DNA of 64,000 bases from Streptomyces actinomycinicus. GTDB lineage: Bacteria > Actinomycetota > Actinomycetes > Streptomycetales > Streptomycetaceae. This document shows, one piece after another, positions 53,894 to 63,395 of the stretch. The stretch covers positions 62,001 to 126,000 of the forward strand of contig NZ_JAERRK010000006.1 of assembly GCF_016741775.1 (NCBI RefSeq). Direction: 5' to 3'. The position numbers and the translations under genes were made by a program. The stretch's first letter is position 1; each line of letters opens with the position of its first letter. Below the pieces are notes generated by a model. That model saw only the letters and a program-made list of their open reading frames with translations. It ran no database searches and had not been told where the DNA came from.

Positions 53894-55720
53894 ATGGGGC
53901 ACTACAAGTCGAATCTCCGCGACATCGAGTTCAACCTCTTCGAAGTACTGGGACGCGACAAGGTGTACGGCACCGGCCCGTTCGAGGAGATGGACGTCGA
54001 GACCGCCAAGAGCGTCCTGGAGGAGCTGACCCGCCTCTCCGAGAACGAGCTGGCCGAGTCCTTCGCCGACGCCGACCGCAACCCGCCCGTCTTCGACCCG
54101 GAGACCAACACCGCGCCCGTCCCGGCGTCCTTCAAGAAGAGCTACCAGGCCTTCATGGACTCCGAGTACTGGCGGCTCGGCCTGCCCGAGGAGATCGGCG
54201 GCACCACCTCGCCCCGCTCCCTCATCTGGGCCTACGCCGAGCTGATCCTGGGCGCCAACCCGGCCGTCTGGATGTACTCCTCGGGTCCCGCGTTCGCCGG
54301 CATCCTCTTCGAGGAGGGCAACGAGGTCCAGAAGCACATCGCCCAGGTCGCCACCGAGAAGCAGTGGGGCTCCACCATGGTCCTCACCGAGCCGGACGCC
54401 GGCTCGGACGTGGGCGCCGGCCGCACCAAGGCGGTCCAGCAGGAGGACGGCTCCTGGCACATCGAGGGCGTGAAGCGCTTCATCACCTCCGGTGAGCACG
54501 ACATGTCCGAGAACATCCTCCACTACGTGCTCGCCCGCCCCGAGGGCGCCGGCCCCGGCACCAAGGGCCTCTCCCTCTTCCTCGTCCCGAAGTACCTCTT
54601 CGACTTCGAGACCGGCGAGCTGGGCGAGCGCAACGGCGTCTACGCCACCAACGTCGAGCACAAGATGGGCCTGAAGGCCTCCAACACGTGCGAGATGACC
54701 TTCGGCGACAAGCACCCCGCCAAGGGCTGGCTGATCGGCGACAAGCACGACGGCATCCGCCAGATGTTCCGCATCATCGAGTTCGCCCGCATGATGGTCG
54801 GTACGAAGGCGATCTCCACGCTGTCCACCGGCTACCTGAACGCGCTGGAGTACGCCAAGGAGCGCGTCCAGGGCCCGGACCTGGCCAACTTCATGGACAA
54901 GACCGCGCCCAAGGTCACCATCACGCACCACCCCGACGTGCGCCGCTCGCTCATGACGCAGAAGGCGTACGCGGAGGGCATGCGCGCCCTCGTGCTGTAC
55001 ACCGCCTCGATCCAGGACGCGATCCAGATCAAGGAGGCCAACGGCGAGGACGCCTCCGCCGAAGAGGCGCTGAACGACCTGCTGCTGCCCATCGTCAAGG
55101 GCTACGGCTCCGAGAAGGGCTACGAGCAGCTCGCCCAGTCGCTGCAGACCTTCGGCGGCTCCGGCTTCCTGCAGGAGTACCCGATCGAGCAGTACATCCG
55201 GGACTCCAAGATCGACACCCTCTACGAGGGCACCACGGCCATCCAGGGCCAGGACTTCTTCTTCCGGAAGATCGTCCGCAACCAGGGCGCCGCGCTGAAC
55301 TCCCTCGCCGAGGACATCAAGAAGTTCCTCGCGCTCGGCACCGGCGGCGAGGAGCTGGCCGGCGCCCGCGAGCACCTCGCCAAGGCCGCCGTGGAGCTGG
55401 AGGCGATCGTCGGCCTGATGCTGACCGACCTCGCCGCCACCGAGCAGGACACCAAGAACATCTACAAGGTGGGCCTGAACACCACCCGCCTGCTCATGGC
55501 CTCCGGTGACGTCGTCGTCGGCTACCTGCTCCTCAAGGGCGCCGCGGTCGCCGCGGAGAAGCTGGCCACCGCCTCGGCGAAGGACAAGGCCTTCTACACC
55601 GGCAAGATCGCCGCGGCGAAGTTCTTCGCGGCGAACGTCCTGCCGGGCGTCACCCTCGCCCGCAAGGTCGCCGGCACGGTCGAGCTGGACCTCATGGAGC
55701 TGGACGAGGCCGCCTTCTAG
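53894..55720 (+). CDS. acyl-CoA dehydrogenase
   Basis: A 608-residue FAD enzyme of fatty-acid beta-oxidation, of the long actinobacterial and proteobacterial type with a C-terminal extra domain. The FAD/substrate motif [11 protein letters not shown] (about 177-187) and the active Glu region [13 protein letters not shown] (about 445-457) are present. The ATG at 53894 begins [10 protein letters not shown], the usual family start; a GTG at 53861 with GAGGAG upstream is an alternative. A terminator follows at 55764. Confidence 0.9.
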   Translation: MGHYKSNLRDIEFNLFEVLGRDKVYGTGPFEEMDVETAKSVLEELTRLSENELAESFADADRNPPVFDPETNTAPVPASFKKSYQAFMDSEYWRLGLPEEIGGTTSPRSLIWAYAELILGANPAVWMYSSGPAFAGILFEEGNEVQKHIAQVATEKQWGSTMVLTEPDAGSDVGAGRTKAVQQEDGSWHIEGVKRFITSGEHDMSENILHYVLARPEGAGPGTKGLSLFLVPKYLFDFETGELGERNGVYATNVEHKMGLKASNTCEMTFGDKHPAKGWLIGDKHDGIRQMFRIIEFARMMVGTKAISTLSTGYLNALEYAKERVQGPDLANFMDKTAPKVTITHHPDVRRSLMTQKAYAEGMRALVLYTASIQDAIQIKEANGEDASAEEALNDLLLPIVKGYGSEKGYEQLAQSLQTFGGSGFLQEYPIEQYIRDSKIDTLYEGTTAIQGQDFFFRKIVRNQGAALNSLAEDIKKFLALGTGGEELAGAREHLAKAAVELEAIVGLMLTDLAATEQDTKNIYKVGLNTTRLLMASGDVVVGYLLLKGAAVAAEKLATASAKDKAFYTGKIAAAKFFAANVLPGVTLARKVAGTVELDLMELDEAAF

Positions 55721-55763
55721 ACGCCCTCCTCCTGGACGTTCCGGACGTCCCCGTCGATTCCTC

Positions 55764-55800
55764 GCACGGGCCCGCTCTCTTTCCGGGAGCGGGCCCGTGC
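55764..55800 (+). terminator. terminator after the acyl-CoA dehydrogenase
   Basis: A perfect 14-bp stem (GCACGGGCCCGCTC / GAGCGGGCCCGTGC) with a 9-base loop, 44 bases past the stop codon. Confidence 0.85.
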
Positions 55801-55820
55801 ACGTCGTTAAGGTGAATCCC

Positions 55821-57119
55821 ATGAGCGCACCAGCCCGCTTCGACCGCGGCCACACCGACGACCTGATGTCCTTCCTGGCGGCCAGCCCGTCGCCGTACCA
55901 CGCCGTGGCGAACACCGCCGAGCGGCTGGAGAAGGCAGGCTTCCGGCAGGTCGCCGAGACGGACGCCTGGGACGGGACGAGCGGCGGCAAGTACGTGCTG
56001 CGCGGCGGCGCGATCGTGGCCTGGTACGTCCCCGACGGCGCCGAGCCGCACACCCCGTTCCACATCATCGGCGCCCACACCGACTCCCCGAACCTCCGGG
56101 TCAAGCCCCGCCCCGACACCGGCGCGCACGGCTGGCGCCAGGTCGCCGTGGAGATCTACGGCGGCCCGCTGCTGAACTCCTGGCTTGACCGGGACCTGGG
56201 CCTGGCCGGCCGGCTCACCCTGCGCGACGGCTCCTCGGTGCTGGTGAACGTGGACCGCCCGCTGCTGCGCGTGCCCCAGCTCGCCATCCACCTGGACCGC
56301 TCCGTCTCCGCGGAGGGCCTCAAGCTCGACAAGCAGCGGCACCTGCAGCCGGTGTGGGGCCTCGGCGGCGATGTGCAGGACGGCGACCTGATCGCCTACC
56401 TGGAGCAGGAGGCCGGGCTCGCGGCCGGCTCGGTCGCCGGCTGGGACCTGATGACGCACCCCGTGGAGGCGCCGGCCCACCTCGGCCGGGACCGGGAGCT
56501 GGTGGCCGGCCCGCGCATGGACAACCTGCTCTCCGTGCACGCCGGTGTCGCCGCGCTCGCCGCCGCCGCGACCTCCGGTGCGGCGCTCACCCGCATCCCC
56601 GTGCTCGCCGCCTTCGACCACGAGGAGAACGGCTCCCAGTCGGACACCGGCGCGGACGGCCCGCTGCTCGGATCCGTGCTGGAGCGCTCGGTGTTCGCCC
56701 GCGGCGGCTCGTTCGAGGACCGCGCCCGGGCCTTCGCCGGCACCGTCTGCCTGTCCTCCGACACCGGTCACGCCGTCCACCCCAACTACGCCGAGCGGCA
56801 CGACCCCACGCACCACCCGCGGGTCAACGGCGGGCCGATCCTCAAGGTCAACGTCAACAACCGCTACGCCACGGACGGTTCGGGCCGTGCGGTGTTCGCC
56901 GCCGCCTGCGAGAAGGCGAACGTGCCCTTCCAGACCTTCGTGTCGAACAACTCCATGCCGTGCGGCACCACCATCGGCCCCATCACCGCGGCCCGGCACG
57001 GCATCCGCACCGTCGACATCGGCGTCGCGATCCTCTCCATGCACAGCGTCCGCGAACTGTGCGGCGCCGACGACCCGTTCCTGCTGGCGAACGCGCTGAC
57101 GGCGTTCCTGGAGGGCTAG
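55821..57119 (+). CDS. M18-family aminopeptidase
   Basis: A 432-residue dinuclear zinc aminopeptidase. Conserved segments are GAHTDSPNLRVKP, GPRMDNLLSV, DHEENGSQS and MPCGTTIGPITA, in the order of M18 enzymes (aspartyl or broad type). The protein is cytoplasmic, with no signal peptide. AAGGTGA lies six bases before the ATG at 55821. Confidence 0.9.
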   Translation: MSAPARFDRGHTDDLMSFLAASPSPYHAVANTAERLEKAGFRQVAETDAWDGTSGGKYVLRGGAIVAWYVPDGAEPHTPFHIIGAHTDSPNLRVKPRPDTGAHGWRQVAVEIYGGPLLNSWLDRDLGLAGRLTLRDGSSVLVNVDRPLLRVPQLAIHLDRSVSAEGLKLDKQRHLQPVWGLGGDVQDGDLIAYLEQEAGLAAGSVAGWDLMTHPVEAPAHLGRDRELVAGPRMDNLLSVHAGVAALAAAATSGAALTRIPVLAAFDHEENGSQSDTGADGPLLGSVLERSVFARGGSFEDRARAFAGTVCLSSDTGHAVHPNYAERHDPTHHPRVNGGPILKVNVNNRYATDGSGRAVFAAACEKANVPFQTFVSNNSMPCGTTIGPITAARHGIRTVDIGVAILSMHSVRELCGADDPFLLANALTAFLEG

Positions 57120-57185
57120 TCCGGGCCACGCCGGGTACCCGGACGGCACCGGAGATTCCGGAACCGGAAGGGGAGGCGAAACCTC

Positions 57186-57446
57186 ATGGGTCTCGGCGGA
57201 TGCATCATCCTCATCGCCGTGGGAGCCATTCTCACGTTCGCGACCGACTGGGACATGCAGGGCGTCAACCTCACGGTCGTCGGCCTGATCCTGATGGCCG
57301 TGGGTCTGATCGGAGTGGCCACCTTCAGCGGCATCGCACGGCGCCGGCGGGTCGTGGTCCCGCCGACGACACCGGTGGTGGAGGAGGAACCCCACCACCA
57401 CCACACCCACCGCGTCGACGGCTACAGCGACGGCTACGGCGTCTGA
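57186..57446 (+). CDS. small two-helix membrane protein (DUF6458-like)
   Basis: An 86-residue protein with two membrane helices (about 4-22 and 30-50), RRRR after the second, and a tail with EEEPHHHHTHRVDGYSDGYG. The His run is striking but common in this family. The function is unknown. The stop overlaps the end of the convergent thioredoxin/NHL gene by 13 bases. Confidence 0.8.
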   Translation: MGLGGCIILIAVGAILTFATDWDMQGVNLTVVGLILMAVGLIGVATFSGIARRRRVVVPPTTPVVEEEPHHHHTHRVDGYSDGYGV

Positions 57447-59305
57447 GCCGCCGCCTCCTGCTCGTCCGGGCCCGCCAGGACGAGCGGCAGGCGGTCCGCG
57501 CCGCCCTCGGCGAGGCGGACCGGGACGACCCACTCCTGCTGGTGGACGTGACAGGCGGGGTGCTCACCGCCCGTCGTCGGCCGGGTGGCGCCCCCGGCGG
57601 GAGCGTCGTCGCAGGACGCCGCCGTCGCGGAGACGTGCAGCACGCCCTCCGTGACCGCCGGATCCAGCTCCAGCTCACGGGACAGCTCCGTGCCCGCTCC
57701 CTCGCCCTTGAGCAGCAGCTCGGGCGGGGCCGAGGAGACGAGCAGCCGGGTCGACGGGCCGTACCGCGTGTCCGGTTTCCGGTCGGCCGGGGCCCGGAAG
57801 AGCACCTCCAGCCGCAGGCGCCCGGGGGCCACCTCGATCGTGGCACGCCGCCTGCGGCGGTCCGCCGACGCCGGCCGCACCGCCTCCTGCGGAAGCCGCA
57901 GCCGGGTCAGCCGGTGCCGGGCCGACTCCACGACCACGATGTCCGCGCCGACGAGGACGGCGCCGCTGGGCTCGCGCAGATCGGTGGCGAGCGTGGTGAC
58001 CTCGCCCGTATCGGGGTCGTAGCGGCGCAGGGCGTGGTTGTAGGTGTCGGCGACCGCGACCGAACCGTCCGGCAGCGCGGTGACCCCCAGCGGATGCTGC
58101 AACAGCGCCTGACCGGCCTGTCCGTCCCGGTGCCCGAAGTCGAACAGCCCGGTCCCGACGGCGGTGTGCACGTACCCCTCCCGGTCCACCCAGCGCAGGG
58201 CACTCGTCTCCGAGTCGGCGAGCCACAACCGGTCGGCGGTGGCCGCGAGTCCGGACGGCTGGGCGAAGAAGGCCTCGGCGGCGGGCCCGTCCACGAGGCC
58301 CTCGTCGGTGGTGCCGGCGGCCACGGCGACCGTCCGCGCCGCCGGGTCGTACGTCCACAGCTGGTGGACGCCCGCCATGGCGATCCACACCCGGCCGTCG
58401 AAGACGGCCACGTCCCACGGGGAGGAGAGGTCCACCTCGCGGGCCGGCCCGGAGGTCGCCGAACCCTTCCGCCACTGCTTGCCGGTGCCCGCCAGGGTGG
58501 ACACGGCACCCGTGGCGAGGTCGAGGCGGCGCAGGGCGTGGTTGACGGTGTCGGCGACCACCACCGAGCCGTCGCCGAGGAGCGCGAGCCCCTGCGGTTC
58601 GTTGAAGGACGCCGCCGCCGGACCGCCGTCGCCGAACCCCCGCGCCCCCGAGCCGATACGGCGCACGACGGTCTCGGCGTCCTCGGCCAGCTCCACCAGC
58701 TGGTGCCGGGTGGTGTCGCTGACCAGGAAGTTCCCCGAGGGCAGCAGCAGCGCCCCGCCGGGGAAGCGCAGGCTCGTCGGCTCGGGCTCCGGCGGCACGT
58801 ACGGCCCGTCGCCGCGCCGCAGCGTCCCCTTCGCCCCGTGCTCGGCCACCAGTTCGCCCACCAGCCGCTCGATGGCGTGCGCATGCCCTTCGCCCGAGTG
58901 CTGGGCGACGACGTAGCCCTCGGGGTCGATCACGGCGAGCGTCGGCCATGCCCGGACCGCGTACTGCTTCCACGTGGCCAGTTCGGGATCGTCCAGCACG
59001 GGATGCCCCACCCCGTACCGCTCCACGGCATCCTCGACCGCCCGGTGATCGGCCTCGTGCGCGAACTTCGGCGAGTGCACCCCGATCACCACGACCGTGT
59101 CCCGGTGCCTCTCCTCCAGCTCGCGCAGCTCGTCCAGGACGTGCAGGCAGTTGATGCAGCAGAAGGTCCAGAAGTCCACGATCAACACGCGGCCCCGGAA
59201 ATCGGCCAGCTTCAGCTCCTTGCCGCCGGTGTTGATCCATCCGCCCTTGCCGACCAGCTCGGGGGCGCGGACACGGGCACGTCGGCGGGGTGTGGAGTCG
59301 GTCAT
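57434..59305 (-). CDS. thioredoxin-fold and NHL-repeat protein
   Basis: A 623-residue protein. The first 160 residues form a TlpA/thioredoxin-like domain with WTFCCINCLH (the redox pair is CxxC in CINC). Six NHL-type beta-propeller repeats (about 185-500; FNEPQGLALLGDGSVVVADTVNHALRR is one block) and a C-terminal beta domain follow. The architecture matches the NHLRC2 group. No signal peptide, so it is probably cytoplasmic. The ATG at 59305 has no clear ribosome-binding site. Confidence 0.85.
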   Translation of the reverse strand: MTDSTPRRRARVRAPELVGKGGWINTGGKELKLADFRGRVLIVDFWTFCCINCLHVLDELRELEERHRDTVVVIGVHSPKFAHEADHRAVEDAVERYGVGHPVLDDPELATWKQYAVRAWPTLAVIDPEGYVVAQHSGEGHAHAIERLVGELVAEHGAKGTLRRGDGPYVPPEPEPTSLRFPGGALLLPSGNFLVSDTTRHQLVELAEDAETVVRRIGSGARGFGDGGPAAASFNEPQGLALLGDGSVVVADTVNHALRRLDLATGAVSTLAGTGKQWRKGSATSGPAREVDLSSPWDVAVFDGRVWIAMAGVHQLWTYDPAARTVAVAAGTTDEGLVDGPAAEAFFAQPSGLAATADRLWLADSETSALRWVDREGYVHTAVGTGLFDFGHRDGQAGQALLQHPLGVTALPDGSVAVADTYNHALRRYDPDTGEVTTLATDLREPSGAVLVGADIVVVESARHRLTRLRLPQEAVRPASADRRRRRATIEVAPGRLRLEVLFRAPADRKPDTRYGPSTRLLVSSAPPELLLKGEGAGTELSRELELDPAVTEGVLHVSATAASCDDAPAGGATRPTTGGEHPACHVHQQEWVVPVRLAEGGADRLPLVLAGPDEQEAAAQTP

Positions 59306-59672
59306 GGTCCAAGGGTGCCAGCCGGCTCCGGCGACCGTTTCCGGCAGAACGCTCAGTCCTGGTGGATCACGTCGCGGCCGGGGCCGCCGGAGAGGGTGTC
59401 GGGGCCGGCTCCGCCGGTGACGGTGTCCTTGCCGTCGGGCATGGTGGACTCCTCCGGGACGAACGGACGGACGTGCAGGCCGACTTCGCACGTTCGACTC
59501 CCGAGTTCACCTGTGGGTCGGCCGACTTGCCCCGCCCCACAGCGAATTCACCTTGCGTGCACCTGATGTCCCGGTGGATTCCGGTGTCCGGTCGGGAGAG
59601 GTGGATTCCAGCGTCCGGTCAGGCGAGGCGTGTCCCGGTGTCCGGTCAGGCGAGGTGTGTCCTCGTGTCCGG
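59306..59672. other. 367-bp region between the thioredoxin/NHL and cupin genes
   Basis: It holds the RTX-like microprotein (59353-59442) and most of a 27-bp tandem repeat (59586-59693). Nothing else could be assigned at 59443-59585. Confidence 0.5.
59353..59442 (-). CDS. 29-residue RTX-like microprotein
   Basis: The ATG at 59442 has GGAGGAG six bases upstream. The short product contains GGAGPDTLSGGPGRDVI, two copies of the GGxGxDxL calcium-binding nonapeptide of RTX proteins, then HQD and a stop. No larger RTX gene continues in frame: the frame is open for about 30 codons upstream but has no start codon before a stop. It is either a genuine microprotein or the tail of a lost RTX gene. The ribosome-binding site favours expression. 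Confidence 0.5.
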   Translation of the reverse strand: MPDGKDTVTGGAGPDTLSGGPGRDVIHQD

Positions 59673-59693
59673 TCAGGAGAGTGCGTGGCCGGT
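59586..59693. repeat. four tandem copies of a 27-bp unit
   Basis: The anchor GTCCGGTC starts at 59586, 59613, 59640 and 59667, exactly 27 bases apart. Units share GTCCGGTC(A/G)GG(A/C)GAG and vary after it. The cupin gene ends inside the fourth unit. Confidence 0.85.
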
Positions 59694-60059
59694 CGTCGCG
59701 TCCACGTGCCCGGGGACCTCGTCGTGCCGGTCGCCGACGGTCAGGGTTCCGGTGGGCTCGAACAGCAGGATCTCGGTGGGCACGGGCGCGTACGGCTTGT
59801 GCTCGGTGCCGCGCGGGACGGTGAACACCGAACCCTTCGGCAGGACCACCGTGCGCTCGCCGGCCGGTTCGCGCAGGCCGATGTGGAGTTCGCCGGCGAG
59901 GACGAGGAAGAACTCGTCGGTGTGTTCGTGGACGTGCCAGACGTGCTCGCCCTCGACCTTCGCCACGCGCACGTCGTAGTCGTTGACGGCGGTGACGATG
60001 CGGGGGCTCCACCGCTCGGTGAAGGAGGCGAGGGCGTCGCTCAGGGAGATCGGTTCCAT
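59673..60059 (-). CDS. cupin-domain protein
   Basis: A 128-residue single-cupin protein. HVHEHTDEFFLVLAGEL is the first cupin motif and GSVFTVPRGTEHKPYA the second; metal-binding histidines are present in both. The ligand is unknown. The ATG at 60059 starts MEPISLSDAL. It is divergent from the GlxA-type regulator gene, which is a likely controller. The last codons lie inside a 27-bp repeat. Confidence 0.8.
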   Translation of the reverse strand: MEPISLSDALASFTERWSPRIVTAVNDYDVRVAKVEGEHVWHVHEHTDEFFLVLAGELHIGLREPAGERTVVLPKGSVFTVPRGTEHKPYAPVPTEILLFEPTGTLTVGDRHDEVPGHVDATTGHALS

Positions 60060-60110
60060 GCGTTCATCGTGCGGCCGGCCGGGCCGTCGTACGAGTGCTA
60101 GAAATCGCAT

Positions 60111-61121
60111 ATGCCGCAACGATCCTCTCACCGTGTCGTGCTGGTGGTCGACGACAACTCCAACCCCTTCGAGATGAGCTGCGCCATCGAGATCTTCGGG
60201 CTCGCCCGGCCCGAGCTGGGGCGGGACCTGTACGACTTCCGGCTGTGCGCGGCCGGTCCGGAGATCCGGATGCGGGACGGCTTCTTCACGCTCATCGGGG
60301 TCGCCGGGCTGGAGGCCGCCGAGTCCGCCGACACGCTGATCGTGCCGAACCGGCCGGACACCGAGGTGCCCCGCTCGGAGCGCGTCCTGGAGGTGGTACG
60401 CCGGGCACACGCGCGGGGCGCCCGGCTCGTCGGCTTCTGCTCGGGCGCGTTCACACTCGCGGAGGCCGGACTGCTGGACGGGCGCCGGGCAGCCTGCCAC
60501 TGGATGTGGGCGGAGGCCTTCCGGGCCCGGTTCCCGCAGGTACGCCTGGAGCCGGACGTGCTCTTCGTGGACGACGGCGACATCCTCACCGCCTCGGGCA
60601 GCGCCTCCGCGCTCGACCTGGGCCTGCACCTGGTGCGCCGGGACCACGGCGTCGAGATCGCCAACCACGTCTCCCGGCGGCTGGTCTTCGCCGCGCACCG
60701 CGACGGCGGCCAGCGGCAGTTCGTGGAGCGGCCGGTGCCCGCGGTGCCGGACGAGTCGCTCGGGCCGCTGCTGGCCTGGGCGCAGGAACGGCTGGGCGAG
60801 CCGCTGACGGTGGCCGGCCTGGCGGCCCGCGCGGCGGTCAGCCCCGCCACGCTCCACCGCCGTTTCCGCGCCCAGCTGGGTACGACCCCGCTGGCCTGGC
60901 TCACCGGGGAGCGCGTGGCACTGGCGTGCCGGCTGATCGAGCGGGGCGAGGAGCGGCTGGACGTCGTCGCGGCGCGCAGCGGTCTGGGTACGGCGGCCAA
61001 CCTGCGGGCCCGGCTGCGACGGGAGACGGGGCTGAGCCCGTCGGCCTACCGCAGGCGGTTCGGGGCGGTGCCCGTGCAGGCGGCCGTCGTCCGGGAACCG
61101 GAGAGCCCGGCTCCGTCATGA
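60111..61121 (+). CDS. GlxA/FtrA-type AraC-family regulator with DJ-1/PfpI domain
   Basis: A 336-residue regulator. The N-terminal DJ-1/PfpI-like domain (about 8-190) has the nucleophile-elbow sequence GFCSGAF with Cys110. The C-terminal AraC DNA-binding domain (about 215-320; LAARAAVSPATLHRRFRAQLG) has two helix-turn-helix units. Members respond to small metabolites. It is divergent from the cupin gene with 51 bases between the two starts. Confidence 0.9.
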   Translation: MPQRSSHRVVLVVDDNSNPFEMSCAIEIFGLARPELGRDLYDFRLCAAGPEIRMRDGFFTLIGVAGLEAAESADTLIVPNRPDTEVPRSERVLEVVRRAHARGARLVGFCSGAFTLAEAGLLDGRRAACHWMWAEAFRARFPQVRLEPDVLFVDDGDILTASGSASALDLGLHLVRRDHGVEIANHVSRRLVFAAHRDGGQRQFVERPVPAVPDESLGPLLAWAQERLGEPLTVAGLAARAAVSPATLHRRFRAQLGTTPLAWLTGERVALACRLIERGEERLDVVAARSGLGTAANLRARLRRETGLSPSAYRRRFGAVPVQAAVVREPESPAPS

Positions 61122-61192
61122 CGAGCGCCACGAACGCAGCGCGGGTGCCGAGGGAGCCGGGCTCGGGGTGCCCGGATCGGCGAAACGGCCGG

Positions 61193-61699
61193 TCAGGACG
61201 GCGTGGACGGGTCCGGAGATGCGGTCGCCAGTGATCTGATCTGCTTCATCCAGGCGTCCGACAGCGACTTCGGGATCTTCGTGGTCAGGCCGGTCGCCTT
61301 GGTGAAGGCGAGACCGCGGCTGTAGGCGTTGCTGCCACAGCCGTCGGTCTGATGGATGAGCCTTGCGTCGACAGACGTGTCGATGACCGCCTTGCCCTCG
61401 CCCTTTCGGGTGACCCGGAAGCGGATCGGGCCGGAGCCGGGGTCCACGTCCCGTGGCAGCGAAAGGCGCACGTTCGTGATGCGTTCCCGCCGCAGCGCAC
61501 CCTTCACGCACTCGCCCCGCGCGCACAACTGGTAGGAACCGCCGGTCAGATCGCCGTATCCCCGGTGGTCGAACAGCACACCGACACCCGAGACGACGCC
61601 GTATCCGGCGCAGGGCGCATCGCCGTGGCACCCGGAGGCGGCCGCCATCAGCGCGGCACCGACGACCACGAGGCCTGCCCGCTTGATCCGTCTCACCAC
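61193..61699 (-). CDS. secreted lipoprotein, function unknown
   Basis: A 168-residue protein with a signal peptide and lipobox-type AAASGC (about 19-24). The mature part contains four more cysteines (APCAGYG, LCARGEC, DGCGSNA), probably two disulfides. No family was recognised. Two adjacent GTG codons (61699 and 61696) could be the start. Confidence 0.7.
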   Translation of the reverse strand: MVRRIKRAGLVVVGAALMAAASGCHGDAPCAGYGVVSGVGVLFDHRGYGDLTGGSYQLCARGECVKGALRRERITNVRLSLPRDVDPGSGPIRFRVTRKGEGKAVIDTSVDARLIHQTDGCGSNAYSRGLAFTKATGLTTKIPKSLSDAWMKQIRSLATASPDPSTPS

Positions 61700-61800
61700 T
61701 TCTTGATCCCTCCCGGCACATCCCGCTTGAAGTACCGCTTCTCTCCGCCGAATGTGATGGTTCCGTGACGATCAACCGGTGCCGGGGAAGCATGACCGGT

Positions 61801-62295
61801 ATGAGATTCCTCGTACGCGACCGGATCCTCGGCATCGGTGACGACTGGTGGATCGAGGACGAACACGGCCGGAAGGTATACCTCGTCGACGGCAAGGCGA
61901 TGCGGCTGCGCGACACCTTCGAGCTGAAGGACGCCCACGGGCACGTCCTGATCGACATCCACCAGAAGATGTTCGCCCTGCGCGACACGATGGTGATCGA
62001 ACGGGACGGCGAGGCCCTGGCCCGGATCAAGCGCAAACGGCTGTCCCTGCTGCGCAACCACTACCGGGTGTCCCTGGTGGACGGCACCGAACTGGACGTC
62101 AGCGGCAAGATCATGGACCGCGAGTTCGCCGTCGAGTACGACGGCGAACTCCTCGCGGTGATCTCCCGCCGGTGGCTGAGTGTCCGCGACACGTACGGCG
62201 TGGACGTCGTACGGGAGGACGCCGACCCCGCACTGCTGATCGCGGTCGCGGTCTGTGTGATCCACCTCGCCGAGAAGGAGGGGGAGGAGGACTGA
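61801..62295 (+). CDS. LURP-one-related family protein
   Basis: A 164-residue protein with the tubby-like LURP-one pattern: WWIEDEHGRKVYLVDGKAMRLRDTFELKD, then FALRDTMVIERDG and EFAVEYDGELLAVISRRW. Plant members are pathogen-induced; bacterial roles are unknown. The ATG at 61801 fits the family start; an ATG at 61792 is possible. It is divergent from the lipoprotein gene. Confidence 0.85.
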   Translation: MRFLVRDRILGIGDDWWIEDEHGRKVYLVDGKAMRLRDTFELKDAHGHVLIDIHQKMFALRDTMVIERDGEALARIKRKRLSLLRNHYRVSLVDGTELDVSGKIMDREFAVEYDGELLAVISRRWLSVRDTYGVDVVREDADPALLIAVAVCVIHLAEKEGEED

Positions 62296-62388
62296 CCGCG
62301 GGGACGGGGCCCACGACCGGCCATGAGGGTGGAGCCGACGCCTGCGTCTGCGCCCGGCGGGGGCTGACGCACCTGTGGCCGGCAGGGG

Positions 62389-63213
62389 CTAACGCCGGTG
62401 CCCGGGTGGCTCCAGACCCAGGACGCGGTCCTTCAGCGCGGGGAACTGGTCACGGGTCGTGGCCACCTTCGCCGGGTCGAGGTCGACCGTGAGGACCTCC
62501 TCGCCGGCACCGGCCTCGGCCAGCACCTCGCCCCACGGGTCCACCACGATCGAGTGACCCGCCTGCGGAACTCCCGCGTGGGTCCCGGCCGTTCCACAGG
62601 CGAGCACGAACGCCTGGTTCTCCACCGCCCGCGCCTGAGCCAGCAGCGTCCAGTGCGCGCGTCGCCGCTCGGGCCAGCCCGCCGAGATCACCAGCGTCTC
62701 GGCGCCGGCGTCGACCAGGCCACGGAAGAGTTCGGGGAAACGGAGGTCGTAGCAGGTGGCCACGCCCAGCGTGGTGCCGGGCAGCCGGACCGTCACCAGA
62801 TCACGCCCCGCGTCCATCAGCACGGCCTCGCCCTTGTCGAAGCCGAAGCGGTGGATCTTGCGGTACACCGCGGCCAGCTCACCGGAAGGGGAGAAGACGA
62901 GCGTCGTGTTGTAGAGGGAGCCGTCCCCGGCGGCGGGGCCGCCGCCGGATGCCGCGCGCTCGGGGATGGAACCGGCGTGCAGCCACACGCCCGCCTCGCT
63001 CGCCGCCTTGGCCATCGCCTCGTACGTCGGCCCCTCCAGCGGCTCCGCCTCCCGGCCGAACTCCTCGTAGGCGAAGGCACCGGTGGTCCAGAGTTCGGGC
63101 AGCACGACCAGGTCGGACCCGGCCTGTTCCCGCACGAGCCCGGCGGCACGCCGCCGCCGTGAGTCCACGGATTCGCCCTCGTCCACGGCGATCTGGATCA
63201 GCGAGGCGCGCAC
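62389..63213 (-). CDS. nitrilase-superfamily carbon-nitrogen hydrolase
   Basis: A 274-residue amidase with the catalytic triad visible as Glu40 (LPELWTTGAF), Lys119 (YRKIHRFGF) and Cys154 (VATCYDLRFPELF). The pattern fits the omega-amidase/Nit2 branch. The GTG at 63213 is chosen because the first beta strand (RASLIQIAV) starts there. It is divergent from the DinB-like gene with about 180 bases between. Confidence 0.9.
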   Translation of the reverse strand: MRASLIQIAVDEGESVDSRRRRAAGLVREQAGSDLVVLPELWTTGAFAYEEFGREAEPLEGPTYEAMAKAASEAGVWLHAGSIPERAASGGGPAAGDGSLYNTTLVFSPSGELAAVYRKIHRFGFDKGEAVLMDAGRDLVTVRLPGTTLGVATCYDLRFPELFRGLVDAGAETLVISAGWPERRRAHWTLLAQARAVENQAFVLACGTAGTHAGVPQAGHSIVVDPWGEVLAEAGAGEEVLTVDLDPAKVATTRDQFPALKDRVLGLEPPGHRR

Positions 63214-63395
63214 ACTACCACCGTCCTGGCATTCGAGTCGTCCACACAGGCCTACGATCGTCACACGAAAGCACTGCCGGGGTGCCTTCAAGCAGCGTAA
63301 CTTAGCGTTTCAAGACACCCGCCGCCGTGTAGCCGCCGCCCGCTGGCAACGCCGCCACCACCTGCCCGTGTACCGACCGCCGAGGGGTCCTGTTC

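Noticed and set aside
60095..61234. A 379-codon plus-strand frame overlapping the GlxA-type gene
   Set aside because: It is out of frame with the conserved DJ-1 and AraC motifs and has no domain of its own.
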